A stretch of DNA of 54,789 bases from Ardenticatenaceae bacterium (GTDB lineage: Bacteria > Chloroflexota > Anaerolineae > Promineifilales > Promineifilaceae): assembly GCA_020634495.1 (NCBI GenBank), contig JACKBR010000032.1, positions 1-54,789 on the forward strand, read 5' to 3'. The translations under genes were made by a program, and so were the position numbers. Below the pieces are notes generated by a model. It was given only the letters and a program-made list of their open reading frames with translations. It had not been told where the DNA came from and did no database searches. Of this stretch, positions 16,696-26,446 are shown piece by piece; position 1 is the first letter of the stretch, and every line of letters begins with the position of its first letter.

Positions 16696-18525
16696 ATGAC
16701 AGGTTCTCATAACACACAATCTAGACGGGTCGCCATGATTTTAATGGCTATGGCCGTTGTCATTATGGCTGCTGTCTCTTTCTATCAGCTTGCCCAGCTA
16801 ACCAACTCCCTTCAAGCACAAGTGCTGCCCCAGATTACCCTAAACACAAGTATCCGAACGGTGTCTGAAGCGGTAGGGTCAACCACCTTTACTGTGGGGG
16901 TGGATACTACGCCAACTGAGGTGATTACCGTTAGCTATTCCACCGCCAACGGAACGGCCGTTGCCGTTTCAGATTATATTGCCACATCAGGGGTCATTAC
17001 TTTTGACGTTGGCGATACCAATCCAAAACCAATTACCATCGACATTGTCAACGACACGGTTGCAGAAGACCCGCAATTCTTTACCCTCTCGCTCTCAAAT
17101 CCCGTCAGCGCCACCCTGGGATCGCCCAGTTTTGTCTCCATCAACATTACAGACAACGATTCAGGTGTTCCCACACCTACCTCGATTTTTGGCGATCAGT
17201 ACGAGCCTAACAACTCGTTTAACGAAGCCCACGAAACGGCCGCAGACGCCGCCGATCTCTGTGACATGACCTTCTACCCGCCCGGCGATCAGGATTACTT
17301 CCGCTGGTGGGGTAAAGCGGGCATCACCTACATCGTTGCCACCTCCGATTTGGATCCGGGCATAGACACAGTGCTGGATGTCTACAACCCCAGCCAATCC
17401 CTAATTGCCTCCAATGATGATGTTTCGGCCGGTATTTTCAGCTCTGAGGTGCGATTTACGGCAAGCACAGATGGATACTATTATGCGCGGGTCACCAATA
17501 AATCGCCGGTAGACCCGGTAAACAAACTATATTGCTTCGACGTTGACTCCTCTGTTTCTCCCACCACAACCCCGCCGCCCGGCTTCCCATCCGACGCAGA
17601 TGTGTGTGAGTTCAACAGCAACATTGAAAATGCCTGCTTGTTTGTGGCTGGCGAAACCAAGACGGGGCTGAATTTTGTGCCGTCTTTGGGTAGCTCCCAA
17701 GATACCGATATTTACAAGATGTGGGTAAAACCGGGCATCTTTTATACCTGTGAAACCATCATTCCAGCTGGTTCAGCCGCCGACACCAACATGATTTTTT
17801 GGGACAACAATGGCAATTCATTTAATCCCTGGCTGGGTAATGATGATAAAGTGCCCGGTGGGCTTGATTTTGGCAGCAAGGTAAGCTACTTATCTACCTA
17901 CACGGGCTGGCTGTTTATTGTTGTGGGGCCGGTTAACATACCTCCCCTGGACGAGGCCGATCTTCACGAGTATGACCTGACTTGTACGGCTCTGGAATCT
18001 ACGCCTACGCTTACGCCTTCACCTACCAGCTCATTCACGGGAGGGACAGGCGGTACGGGTGGTACAGGTGGTTTTGCGACTGCCACACCGCAGCCAACCG
18101 TGGCTTTCCCTACGCCATTCCCCACGCCGACGCCAATTGATTTTTCATTTTTATTTACGGCAACGCCCGCACCGCCACCGGTGGTGCAGTTCCAACCGCT
18201 GCCCACGTCCACCCCGGCTGGCGGTGGCACCCAGTCCGCCACCATTAACGTGACGCTGTACTACGACAGCAACAATAATTTCTTGCCGGAGCTAACGGAA
18301 GGCATTGTGAATGCGGCCGTTGCGCTCTACGATAATGGCACGGGAGAACTCATCTCGTTTGGACAGACCAATGAAACAGGCGTGGCTCGGTTTACGGCCG
18401 TAAATGCAGTTGGCGCTGTGCGTGTTGTGGTACCCTTCTTGAATTACAGCCAGGTCGTGTTGGGCGACAATGCCGAAATTTTGGTGCGGGTTGCCCCACA
18501 ACCATTGCCCATTGGTATTCCTTAA
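16696..18525 (+). CDS. Exported Calx-beta/pre-peptidase domain surface protein
   Basis: A 609-residue protein with an N-terminal hydrophobic segment (about residues 12-35) that is an anchor or signal. Then come a Calx-beta repeat (TANGTAVAVSDYIATSG... ITDND), two PPC-like beta domains (YEPNNSFNEAHETA... DQDYFRWWG; and VCEFNSNIENAC...), a Gly/Thr/Pro linker with repeated GGTGGTGG and PTPFPTPTP, and a last Ig-like domain with LYYDSNNNFLPELTEGIVNAAV, like SdrD B-type domains. No catalytic domain is seen, so it is probably an adhesin-like or matrix protein. The ATG at 16696 follows GAGG. It is 29 bases ahead of the pseudosortase gene and likely cotranscribed. Confidence 0.75.
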   Translation: MTGSHNTQSRRVAMILMAMAVVIMAAVSFYQLAQLTNSLQAQVLPQITLNTSIRTVSEAVGSTTFTVGVDTTPTEVITVSYSTANGTAVAVSDYIATSGVITFDVGDTNPKPITIDIVNDTVAEDPQFFTLSLSNPVSATLGSPSFVSINITDNDSGVPTPTSIFGDQYEPNNSFNEAHETAADAADLCDMTFYPPGDQDYFRWWGKAGITYIVATSDLDPGIDTVLDVYNPSQSLIASNDDVSAGIFSSEVRFTASTDGYYYARVTNKSPVDPVNKLYCFDVDSSVSPTTTPPPGFPSDADVCEFNSNIENACLFVAGETKTGLNFVPSLGSSQDTDIYKMWVKPGIFYTCETIIPAGSAADTNMIFWDNNGNSFNPWLGNDDKVPGGLDFGSKVSYLSTYTGWLFIVVGPVNIPPLDEADLHEYDLTCTALESTPTLTPSPTSSFTGGTGGTGGTGGFATATPQPTVAFPTPFPTPTPIDFSFLFTATPAPPPVVQFQPLPTSTPAGGGTQSATINVTLYYDSNNNFLPELTEGIVNAAVALYDNGTGELISFGQTNETGVARFTAVNAVGAVRVVVPFLNYSQVVLGDNAEILVRVAPQPLPIGIP

Positions 18526-18554
18526 ACAAATCTTCCCAAGCAAAAGGTCTTTCT

Positions 18555-19943
18555 ATGTCGATTGAGCCGCAAGAGAGTGCGCCCGCAGAAAACAACAACG
18601 AAGCATCCTGGCGAGATAATTTATCCAACCCAGCGGTGCTGGTGGCGGGGGCTATTGCTCTGGTGGCGCTGTTGGCTGTCATTGTGCTGTCGGTTGTTTT
18701 GGTGCGCCAGGGGCGCACAGATGACGCAGATGCAGATGTGGCTGGCACCCCCACCCCCTTTGGCGGCAGCGAAAGCGCTCTGGGTGGCGACCCACTTGTG
18801 GTGGGCATGAGTGACTCTACCACCATTTCGGTAACGCTAGATTCACCCATCACCCTGAGCTTGCCGACGCAGCAGTTTAATGTGCAAACGCAGGTGATTG
18901 GGGCAGATGGCACCTGGACGCCCGCTGCTGGCGAGCCAGGAACGGCCGTATGGGTTTATGGCAGCATTGTGAATTATGTCGTAGGGCTGCCCAATTCAGA
19001 TGAAAATAGGGCGCTGCTGGAAGGGCTGGCCCCTGGGGACGAAATGACGCTGGCCACGCGAGGCGGGACGCGCTACAGATTTTCTTTCAACAGCCGTACC
19101 TCTGTGCCGGTAACCAACCGGGACATCTTTGCCCAAACGACACCGGGCATCACCCTGGTTTTGCTTGGCTCAGAAGGGTCAGAACGCTTGGTGGTAAACG
19201 GCCGTTACGTCGTTGAAGAGTCTAGTGGCCAGGCAGACAATGTGGTGGGTTTGGGCGAAACGGCCCAGCTAGAAAATGTGCAGATCACCGTGAACAGCAC
19301 AACCTACATTGCCGATAGAGCCGAAGTGCCCCCTGGTTTTGCCCTGTTTGTTGTGGATTTTCAGGTTCAAAATGTAGGGCTTTCCGCGATTGATAGCAGC
19401 GTTTTGCAGCTTGGCCTGGTGGATGCTTCCGGCAATCAATACGTTTTGAATCCGCAAGGCACCCAGTTGGGCAACTATCCGGCATTGTCTGGCTTCCTAA
19501 ACGCCAACCAGGTGGCCCAGGCCAGCGCGGGCTATCAAATTCCCCTGGGCTTAGAGAGCGACACTTTGAGCTGGGTGGTAACCAACAGCAATTCTGGGGC
19601 GCAAGTCTATGTGACGCTGCCCTTCACTGGCGGTTCGGCCGCAGCCGCAGGCTCTACCATTTCTTTGGCAAGAGTTGAAATATCCACCGATTTGACAGGG
19701 CTTATTCTTGGGGGGCAGGTGACAAATTTGGGGACGCAGCCGCTGGTGATTACAGAATCTGATGTGGCGCTGCAAGGGCAGGATGGGGCGGTTTATTTAC
19801 TGCTTTCAACGAACCCGCCCTTTCCCTGGCCTGTGCCGCCGGGGCAAACGCTGCAATTTTTCTTGACATACCAGCGGCCACCTTCAGACACGGCCGTATT
19901 CCGGGTACTCAACCAGGGATTCCAGCTAACTAACCTGCGCTAG
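18555..19943 (+). CDS. Membrane-anchored protein: inactive sortase-like domain plus DUF4352-like domains
   Basis: 462 residues: a cytosolic head, one membrane segment (27-51), a linker with TPTPFGG, then a beta-rich exterior. Residues about 95-220 follow the sortase E layout (PGTAVWVYGS..., LAPGDEMTL, ITLVLLGSEGSERLVV), but the catalytic His position is Ser137 and the Cys position is Leu204; only the Arg (211) is kept. After that come two Ig-like segments resembling DUF4352/telokin-like domains (VPPGFALFVVDFQVQNVG). I infer a binding protein derived from a sortase. It probably works with the preceding Calx-beta surface protein. Sortase homology is by eye and should be tested. Confidence 0.6.
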   Translation: MSIEPQESAPAENNNEASWRDNLSNPAVLVAGAIALVALLAVIVLSVVLVRQGRTDDADADVAGTPTPFGGSESALGGDPLVVGMSDSTTISVTLDSPITLSLPTQQFNVQTQVIGADGTWTPAAGEPGTAVWVYGSIVNYVVGLPNSDENRALLEGLAPGDEMTLATRGGTRYRFSFNSRTSVPVTNRDIFAQTTPGITLVLLGSEGSERLVVNGRYVVEESSGQADNVVGLGETAQLENVQITVNSTTYIADRAEVPPGFALFVVDFQVQNVGLSAIDSSVLQLGLVDASGNQYVLNPQGTQLGNYPALSGFLNANQVAQASAGYQIPLGLESDTLSWVVTNSNSGAQVYVTLPFTGGSAAAAGSTISLARVEISTDLTGLILGGQVTNLGTQPLVITESDVALQGQDGAVYLLLSTNPPFPWPVPPGQTLQFFLTYQRPPSDTAVFRVLNQGFQLTNLR

Positions 19944-19980
19944 GCAAGCGGCAATAAGAACTTTCTGTTTTAGTTGGTCG

Positions 19981-20481
19981 CTAACTGTTTTTGGCTGTGC
20001 CATTGCCATTCACAATGAATTCCATCGATGATTTGGAGCGGGTTCCCCGACTGGTGTAGTACAGTGTCAGCCCAATGATGATGACCAACACGGCCAATGC
20101 CAATCCACCCAGCTGTAACGGCCCTACAAACGGCCGTTCAAACTGTGGCTCCACATGTGTTCCAATGCGAATCAGGTCAGACAGACCCGTTACATAGGCA
20201 AAAACCAGCCCCGTGGCCGCCAGGCGCACACCAATATCTGCCTGAAGCGAGCGCGTGGTTTCCTGGCGCAGCGCATTGATGTGCAAAAACAACGATAGCG
20301 TTAAGGCTGTTAGGCCAACCAATAGCTGAAACATCTGCACCATGCCAAAGCCGGGTGTAATGTCCAGGCCAAAAAATTCTGCGCCCAAGGACAATGTTAT
20401 TAGAATTAGCCCAATGCCAAAAAGGCCCAGCGTCACATTTCGGCGTATGCTTGTGGTTTTGTCAATTTTTTCACCGCTCAT
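19981..20481 (-). CDS. Small membrane protein of unknown function
   Basis: 166 residues with four hydrophobic segments: one near 17-37, two in the middle and one near 125-145. I do not recognise a family. There is a short charged head (MSGEKIDKTTSIRR) and a Ser/Asn-rich tail. The ATG at 20481 has GGAG six bases upstream; an ATG four codons earlier is possible. It converges on the pseudosortase gene with 37 bases between. Confidence 0.7.
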   Translation of the reverse strand: MSGEKIDKTTSIRRNVTLGLFGIGLILITLSLGAEFFGLDITPGFGMVQMFQLLVGLTALTLSLFLHINALRQETTRSLQADIGVRLAATGLVFAYVTGLSDLIRIGTHVEPQFERPFVGPLQLGGLALAVLVIIIGLTLYYTSRGTRSKSSMEFIVNGNGTAKNS

Positions 20482-20564
20482 GGTTATCTCCATCTTCCCA
20501 ATAAATGTACCAGAAACAGAAAACGCCACGCAAGAACACGCGGCGTTTCTATTACTTTATCCTC

Positions 20565-20641
20565 TGGTCGGGGCAGCGGGATTCGAACCCACGACCTCTT
20601 CAACCCCATTGAAGCGCGCTACCAAGCTGCGCCATGCCCCG
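20565..20641 (-). tRNA. tRNA-Pro (GGG anticodon)
   Basis: Read on the minus strand. Acceptor CGGGGCA pairs with TGCCCCG; anticodon stem CTTCA/TGAAG encloses ATGGGGT, giving anticodon GGG; the T loop is GGGTTCGAATCCC. The 3' CCA is encoded (20565-20567), unlike the tRNA-Leu above. Confidence 0.93.
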
Positions 20642-20652
20642 ACAGCCTGGGC

Positions 20653-20681
20653 ATTATAGCAAAACGGCATTTGGCGAGCAA
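20653..20681 (-). promoter_or_regulatory. Promoter of tRNA-Pro
   Basis: On the minus strand TTGCTC, 17 bases, TATAAT, 11 bases before the tRNA. Confidence 0.7.
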
Positions 20682-20784
20682 ATTAGTAGATGTAAAATGG
20701 CAGAGATATTGTCCTGAATCTAATGGAATGGCTTGTTTTCTAGATCAAAAATAATTTAGCTGAGTCGTCTAATGGAGTATGAAC

Positions 20785-21333
20785 ATGTTCAAACCCGTGT
20801 ATGCTTTTCCCATCTTTTGTTTGTTGCTGTTGTTCGTGGCTTGTGGCTCACCAGAAACGTCTACAACGGCCGAATTACAAACTGAACCGGTCTCGGCGCA
20901 GGACATGACATCCAGTGCGCTCACCACCGCCATTGCCGCCAGCGCGGAACCTCCTTATGATCCTGCCGCGTTATTGGCTGAACTAGAAACGGCCGTTTCC
21001 CTTTGGCAAAGTCAGGCAGTTGGACAATACCAGGTAACCGTGCGGCACCGTCGAGGAAGTTGGAATGTTCAAATATTTGCGCTCACGGTGGAAAACGGCC
21101 GTGTCGTTGACAGCGAACACACCTGCTTTCCCCAGCAAGATTGCATTTTGCAAGAAGTTGACCCGGAAACCTTAACCATTGAAGCTCTGTTTGAAACGGC
21201 CGATGCCGTCATTGCCCTCAACGATCCAGAAACAGAAATCAGCTTTAACCCAACCTACGGCTATCCCAACACCGTCTCTTACCAGGATGGCATTTGGACA
21301 CTCGAAGGCTTCAAGCTGCTCGAAGACGAATAA
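20785..21333 (+). CDS. Lipoprotein with DUF6174-like domain
   Basis: A 182-residue lipoprotein. Its signal peptide ends in the lipobox LFVAC with Cys20. A Thr/Ala-rich spacer leads to a domain with LWQSQAVGQYQVTVRH and VENGRVVDSEH, the style of DUF6174 proteins of unknown role. A Cys pair (HTCFPQQDCI) may form a disulphide. I chose the second ATG (20785) because GGAG sits seven bases before it. It is 21 bases ahead of the ABC permease genes, in the slot where a substrate-binding protein would normally be, but it is far too small for one. Confidence 0.7.
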   Translation: MFKPVYAFPIFCLLLLFVACGSPETSTTAELQTEPVSAQDMTSSALTTAIAASAEPPYDPAALLAELETAVSLWQSQAVGQYQVTVRHRRGSWNVQIFALTVENGRVVDSEHTCFPQQDCILQEVDPETLTIEALFETADAVIALNDPETEISFNPTYGYPNTVSYQDGIWTLEGFKLLEDE

Positions 21334-21354
21334 TCTATTTGACGGAGAAAAAAA

Positions 21355-22305
21355 GTGGCTCGTTTAATTACCCGAAAATTCCTTCTCATGCTGATCTTCC
21401 TGCCACTGCTCAATTTTGTTGGCTACACCTATGCTCAGATACACCCGCGCTTGTTTCAATCCCCATTAGGCAGCTCCCTTTCAGAAAATTTTCTGCCGTA
21501 CCCAACCTACGTGCGCGAGCTTTTGTTGGCAGGCAATCTGGGGTTTGTGGACCGGGTGCCTGTTGCCGAAATATTAAGCGGCTCCGTGCGGAACAGCCTG
21601 GTGTTGGTGGGCTGCGCCCTGCTGGTTTCTATATTGCTGGGGCTGCTCATTGGGCTGCTTTCCGTTTCGCCCCGCAGCAAGCGGATGAGCACATCTGGCT
21701 TATTTGTGCTGGCGGCTGGTTCCTCCATGCCTGGCTTCTTGTTGGGCGGGGTGTTGCTGTCTGGCATGGTTTACCTGGTCTTTTTTACAAGTGCCACTTC
21801 AACTTTTTTGCCGATTAGCGGCTACGGGCTGGATGAGCACCTGATTTTGCCAGTGCTGGTATTGGCCATTCAGCCCACGCTGCACCTGGCCAAAGTAGTG
21901 GCCGGGCTGCTAGAAAATGAGCTGCAAAAAGATTACATTCAGGTGGCCCGCAGCAAGGGGTTGAGCTGGCGACAGCTGCTCTGGGCCCATGCGCTGCCCA
22001 ACATGGTGTCGCCCATTTTGGTCACCATTGGCGAATCGATGCGGCTCATGGTGGGAGCGTTGGTCATCATCGAGGCGGTGTTTATTTGGCCGGGCATTGG
22101 GCGCATCTTTTTGTTCACCATTGGCTTGCGGCTGGATGCGCGTCCGCCGGGCGTTTATTTTGGCAACCCGCCGCTGCTGGCTGCCATTGCGATGGTGCTG
22201 GGGGCCATTTTGCTGCTGTCTGATCTTTTATTTAGCCTGTTAGCCTACACGGTTGATCCCCGGTTGAGCCAGGCAGAAGATGACGTGGAAACGGCCGTTG
22301 CCTGA
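21355..22305 (+). CDS. Oligopeptide-type ABC permease, DppB/OppB class
   Basis: A 316-residue inner-membrane permease. Five or six membrane segments follow an N-terminal extracytoplasmic region. The coupling helix is YIQVARSKGLSWRQLLWAHALPN, shown here by its key residues A-R-S-K-G and the following P-N. It pairs with the next gene to form the transport channel for peptides or nickel-like cargo. The start is GTG at 21355 with GGAG upstream. It ends 16 bases before the next permease start. Confidence 0.88.
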   Translation: MARLITRKFLLMLIFLPLLNFVGYTYAQIHPRLFQSPLGSSLSENFLPYPTYVRELLLAGNLGFVDRVPVAEILSGSVRNSLVLVGCALLVSILLGLLIGLLSVSPRSKRMSTSGLFVLAAGSSMPGFLLGGVLLSGMVYLVFFTSATSTFLPISGYGLDEHLILPVLVLAIQPTLHLAKVVAGLLENELQKDYIQVARSKGLSWRQLLWAHALPNMVSPILVTIGESMRLMVGALVIIEAVFIWPGIGRIFLFTIGLRLDARPPGVYFGNPPLLAAIAMVLGAILLLSDLLFSLLAYTVDPRLSQAEDDVETAVA

Positions 22306-22321
22306 GCCGCAAGGAGCAATC

Positions 22322-23314
22322 ATGCAAGAAGTTGGCAAGCGAAATTATCCGTTAATCATCGGTCTTCTTTTAACTGGGCTGTTTCTGTTTGTGGCGTTTT
22401 TTGGTTCCAGCCTGGCCAAAGGCGATCCCATGTTGGTCATTGCCGAGCCAGTTGTGGTTGACGGGCTGACAGTTTTCCCCAGCCGCAACCCGGTGCCACC
22501 GTTAGCCGTCTCCAGGCTGCCGCTGGGGACGGACAATGCCGGACGCGATTTGTTGACGCGGCTGCTTTTTGCCATTCGTCCCACGCTCATTTTATGCTTT
22601 GTGGTTGCCTCACTGCGCATAGCCATTGGGTTGGTGTTGGGCTTGATGGCCGGCTGGTTTGGCGGCCTGGCCGAGCGCGTGATTGATCTGTTGACGGGGG
22701 CCAGCCTGGCCATTCCTATTTTAATTTTTGCCCTGGCGGTTATCTCGTTTTTGGGTGAAAGAACCTTGTGGACGTTTGTGGTGGCGCTGGCAGCCACGGG
22801 CTGGGCCAATACGGCCGTCTTCGTTAAAAACAGCACCCTGGTGACCAAACAATCTCCCTACATTGAAGGGGCGCGGGCCGTGGGGGTACGGCCGTTTGGC
22901 ATCCTGCGCCGCTACATCATGCCCCAACTGTGGCCCATTCTGCCAGCCCAAATTGCCTTTGAACTAAGCGCCGCCTTGCTGGTCGTGGCCGAACTGGGTT
23001 TCCTCGGCATGTTCATTGGCGAAGCGTTTGTCCGGCTTATTGAAGACCCCAACAGCGCCGGGACAATCCCTGTGGGGCTCACCGCCAGCTTCCCAGAGCT
23101 GGCCCAAATGCTGTCTGACTTTTGGTCCAAAATGATTGTTTCCCCCTGGGAAATTGCCATCGTTGGCTTCATCATTTTTCTGCAAATCTTTGCCTTCAAC
23201 ATGCTGGGCGAAGGGCTGCGCCGCCAAATGGACGTTACCCGCCCCCGACACGTTTGGTGGCGTCGTCGTCAGCCAGACCTGGCCATGCCGCCGCAAACTG
23301 CCAAACCCGTTTGA
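22322..23314 (+). CDS. Oligopeptide-type ABC permease, DppC/OppC class
   Basis: A 330-residue second permease. The N-terminal segment (about 9-28) is followed by PLGTDNAGRDLLTRLL, the DppC hallmark, and the coupling loop GARAVGVRPFGILRRYIMP. The ATG at 22322 has AAGGAG five bases before it; a start 14 codons upstream overlaps the previous gene and has no such site. A stutter repeat separates it from the ATPase genes. Confidence 0.9.
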   Translation: MQEVGKRNYPLIIGLLLTGLFLFVAFFGSSLAKGDPMLVIAEPVVVDGLTVFPSRNPVPPLAVSRLPLGTDNAGRDLLTRLLFAIRPTLILCFVVASLRIAIGLVLGLMAGWFGGLAERVIDLLTGASLAIPILIFALAVISFLGERTLWTFVVALAATGWANTAVFVKNSTLVTKQSPYIEGARAVGVRPFGILRRYIMPQLWPILPAQIAFELSAALLVVAELGFLGMFIGEAFVRLIEDPNSAGTIPVGLTASFPELAQMLSDFWSKMIVSPWEIAIVGFIIFLQIFAFNMLGEGLRRQMDVTRPRHVWWRRRQPDLAMPPQTAKPV

Positions 23315-23329
23315 AAGCAGCACCCAGCG

Positions 23330-23382
23330 TGAAGTAAAAAGTGAGAAGCCCTACTTTTACTTCTTACTTTTCACTTTTACTC
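23330..23382. repeat. AGTAAAAAGTG stutter repeat in intergenic gap
   Basis: Imperfect inverted words (GTGAAGTAAAAAGTGAG against CTTACTTTTCAC) fill the gap between the permease and ATPase genes inside one operon. It can fold into an imperfect hairpin. Confidence 0.6.
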
Positions 23383-23401
23383 AAAATAAAAGGTTCACAA
23401 C

Positions 23402-24418
23402 ATGACAACATTGCTCGAAGTCAAAAACCTCGTCACCCGCTTCTACACGCCCCAGGGCGTTGTTCATGCCGTCAACGGCATCAGCTACCGCCTGAACAAA
23501 GGGGAGTCGATGGCCCTGGTTGGTGAAAGCGGCTGCGGTAAATCGGTGAGCGCGTTGTCGCTGCTGGGCCTGGTGCCATCCCCACCCGGTGTGGTGGAGC
23601 AGGGGGAGGTTTTGTTTGAGGGCGTAGACCTCTTGCGCCAGACTGAGCGGCAGCTGCGCCACGTGCGCGGTGGCGAAATTGGCATGGTGTTTCAAGACCC
23701 CATGACGTCGCTAAACCCGGTGCTGACGATTGGCAAACAGTTGGTTGAAGGAATTCGGCTGCACCGAGGCTTAGATGCCAGCGCGGCCCAAAAACGAGCC
23801 ATCGAGCTGCTCAATCTAGTTGGCATCCCAGATGCAGAAAACCGGGTGAAGGATTATCCTAACCAGTTTTCTGGCGGGCAGCGACAGCGCATCATGATTG
23901 CCATGGCCCTGTCCTGCGATCCGGCGCTGCTCATTGCCGATGAGCCAACAACTGCCCTGGACGTCACCATTCAGGCGCAGATCATCACCTTGGTGAAGCA
24001 GCTCAAGCAAAAGCTGGGCATGTCGGTCATCTGGATTACGCATGATTTGGGCGTGGTGGCCAGCCTGGTAGACAAGGTGGCGGTGATGTATGCCGGGTAC
24101 ATTGTGGAAATTGCCAGGGTGCAGGATTTATACACAGAAACGAGCCATCCGTACACGCTGGGCTTATTGCAATCTATCCCCAAGATAGATGCCAAAGAGC
24201 GACAGCGTTTGATTCCTATTGAAGGCTCGCCGCCGGACTTGTTTGAGGAGCCAGCGCATTGTCCCTTTGCGCCGCGCTGCCGCTTTGCTGTGGCTAAATG
24301 CTGGCAAGAAAATCCACCGTTGGAGCTGGTTGTGCCACAGCATTCGGTGGCTTGCTGGCGTTGGGATGAGGTGCAGAAGGCGGCAAAGGGCCTGGCGGCA
24401 GTGGAGGTGGCGGAATGA
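23402..24418 (+). CDS. Oligopeptide ABC ATPase, DppD/OppD class
   Basis: A 338-residue ATPase. Walker A GESGCGKS, signature FSGGQRQR, Walker B LLIADEP and the switch His in WITHDLG are intact. The C-terminal oligopeptide-type extension has [14 protein letters not shown], a Cys cluster that in this family can hold iron-sulphur. It powers import with the next ATPase as a heterodimer. It overlaps the next gene by four bases (ATGA). Confidence 0.93.
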   Translation: MTTLLEVKNLVTRFYTPQGVVHAVNGISYRLNKGESMALVGESGCGKSVSALSLLGLVPSPPGVVEQGEVLFEGVDLLRQTERQLRHVRGGEIGMVFQDPMTSLNPVLTIGKQLVEGIRLHRGLDASAAQKRAIELLNLVGIPDAENRVKDYPNQFSGGQRQRIMIAMALSCDPALLIADEPTTALDVTIQAQIITLVKQLKQKLGMSVIWITHDLGVVASLVDKVAVMYAGYIVEIARVQDLYTETSHPYTLGLLQSIPKIDAKERQRLIPIEGSPPDLFEEPAHCPFAPRCRFAVAKCWQENPPLELVVPQHSVACWRWDEVQKAAKGLAAVEVAE

Positions 24419-25455
24419 CGCAAACAACTCAGCAAAACGGCCGTTCCGACAATCTAGTGCGGGTAGAAGGGCTAAAAAAATATTTCCCCATCCGGCGAGG
24501 TTGGCGACGCCAACAGGTGGGGGCCGTGCAGGCGGTGGATGGTCTGGACTTTGAGATTCGCCGGGGAGAGACGTTGGGCCTGGTGGGGGAAAGCGGCTGC
24601 GGTAAATCAACAACGGGGCGATTATTGTTGCAGTTGTTACGGCCGTCTGCGGGTCGTGTCATCATGGATAACCGGGAACTAACGTCGCTTTCGGCTGAGG
24701 AACTGCGCGCCAGCCGCCGCCACATGCAGATGATCTTTCAAGACCCGTATGCCTCGCTGAACCCGCGCATGACCATTGGCGAGATTGTGGCGGAGCCGCT
24801 GCGCGTGCATGGCGTGGAGGCTGGCCCCGCCACGCGAGCCAGGCGCGTGCAGGAGCTGCTAGAACGGGTGGGGCTCAATCCACACCACACCCATCGCTAT
24901 CCCCATGAATTTTCTGGCGGGCAGCGGCAGCGCATTGGCATTGCCCGCGCTCTGGCCACCAACCCTGGCTTCATTGTGGCCGATGAGCCTATTTCGGCCC
25001 TGGACGTGTCGATTCAGGCCCAGGTGATTAATTTGCTTGATGATCTGAAGCAAGAGCTGGGGTTGACGTACCTGTTTATTGCCCACGATTTGGCGATGGT
25101 GCGTTATTTGAGTGACCGGGTGGCGGTGATGTATTTGGGCCGGATTGTGGAGTTGGGGGAGCGAGATGATGTGTATGAACGGCCGTTACACCCCTACACG
25201 CAAGGACTCCTTTCCGCTATTCCCATTCCTGACCCCATAAAGGAAGCCAAACGGCAGCGAATTATTTTGCAAGGCGATGTGCCTAACCCGGCGCGGCCGC
25301 CAGCGGGCTGCCGCTTTCATCCGCGCTGCCCCCTAGCCACAGAGATTTGCCAGACCGAAGACCCGGCGTTTCGCAATTTAGGCAGTGTGGAACGGCCGCA
25401 TCAGGTGGCCTGCCATCATGCTGAAAAATTCATAAATCAGGAGATTAAAGCCTGA
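24415..25455 (+). CDS. Oligopeptide ABC ATPase, DppF/OppF class
   Basis: A 346-residue ATPase and partner of the preceding one. Walker [10 protein letters not shown], signature FSGGQRQR, Walker B FIVADEP and switch FIAHDL are all intact. The C-terminal Cys motif [14 protein letters not shown] matches the family. The start overlaps the previous stop (ATGA), so translation is coupled. No substrate-binding protein follows; a convergent gene begins after only eight bases. Confidence 0.93.
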   Translation: MTQTTQQNGRSDNLVRVEGLKKYFPIRRGWRRQQVGAVQAVDGLDFEIRRGETLGLVGESGCGKSTTGRLLLQLLRPSAGRVIMDNRELTSLSAEELRASRRHMQMIFQDPYASLNPRMTIGEIVAEPLRVHGVEAGPATRARRVQELLERVGLNPHHTHRYPHEFSGGQRQRIGIARALATNPGFIVADEPISALDVSIQAQVINLLDDLKQELGLTYLFIAHDLAMVRYLSDRVAVMYLGRIVELGERDDVYERPLHPYTQGLLSAIPIPDPIKEAKRQRIILQGDVPNPARPPAGCRFHPRCPLATEICQTEDPAFRNLGSVERPHQVACHHAEKFINQEIKA

Positions 25456-25463
25456 CAGCTTCG

Positions 25464-26426
25464 TTAAGCGCTGGCCGCCAGCAAAGTAATTAGCGCCAGG
25501 GTGAGATCGTAGCCAAAATGCACCAGAATGGCGACGCTGGTGTTGTGCCGCCGCCGGATAAAGCCCAAGATAAGCGACAAGAGGAGAAGCACAACGGTTG
25601 CTGGGGTTAAAAAACCGTACTGCACATGAACAATGGCAAACAGGATGGAGGTGAACCAGATGCCCAGCACCGGTTGCAGCGCCCCGCGAAACAAAATCTC
25701 TTCGCCAATGCCAGCGCCAATGGCCAGCCCCAGCCAATGCCAGAAGCCAAAATCCTGGTACAAAATCTGGCTTAGCTCATCCACCAGCGCCACCTGTTCC
25801 GGATCGATGGCCTCCCAAATGGCTCCTCCCAGCGTTTGCAGCAGCACCAGCAGGCCAATCCAGCCAATGCTTTCTAGCAGTTGGCGAGAGGTTACGGCTT
25901 CCAGCCCCAGCCGCTGCCAAACGGCCGTCCAGTCACGCCGCATCATGGCTCCCACACCCAGGAATGAAATCAGCACAAACCCAAGCTGCTGGGCCAAAAA
26001 CAGCCAGATGGAAACAGGGGGCAGGTTTTCGGCCAGCTCGTCCAGGCCGCCAGACACTTGCAAAATAACGCTGCCAGCCAGGTAGCCGCTAAATATCAGG
26101 GCCAGGGTGTGCAGCGGGGAGTGGGGATCAATGGGCAGGATGCGCTCCAGGCTGTGCCGGGTGGAGCGAAAGCTGATGATGACCCCCCAAACGGCCGTTG
26201 CCTGCAAAAAGATGCCAACGGCCGTAGGGCTATCTAGCTGCAAATCAATAATGGCTCTGAGTTCGCTCGCCTGGAACACCAACAGCACCCCCAAAATGAA
26301 AAGAGGCGCGTTCAGCCCAATCAGCAGCAGATCAAACAGCTTGTGAAACGTTTCCGCCTCTTGCTGCTGTACGCGATTGGCCAAAACAATCAGGCCCACA
26401 ACCAGCGAGATTTCAATGATTCCCAT
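25464..26426 (-). CDS. CPBP-family intramembrane metalloprotease
   Basis: A 320-residue protein with about eight membrane segments. The CPBP (CAAX protease and bacteriocin-processing) motifs are present: EEILFRG, FAIVHVQ and HFGYD. These would place Glu and His residues for a metal inside the membrane. The substrate is unknown. It follows the phosphatase gene on the same strand by 20 bases and may be cotranscribed. The ribosome site is weak. Two further CPBP genes lie at 35.9-37.6 kb. Confidence 0.87.
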   Translation of the reverse strand: MGIIEISLVVGLIVLANRVQQQEAETFHKLFDLLLIGLNAPLFILGVLLVFQASELRAIIDLQLDSPTAVGIFLQATAVWGVIISFRSTRHSLERILPIDPHSPLHTLALIFSGYLAGSVILQVSGGLDELAENLPPVSIWLFLAQQLGFVLISFLGVGAMMRRDWTAVWQRLGLEAVTSRQLLESIGWIGLLVLLQTLGGAIWEAIDPEQVALVDELSQILYQDFGFWHWLGLAIGAGIGEEILFRGALQPVLGIWFTSILFAIVHVQYGFLTPATVVLLLLSLILGFIRRRHNTSVAILVHFGYDLTLALITLLAASA

Positions 26427-26446
26427 AAAAAATACTCAAAACAAGG

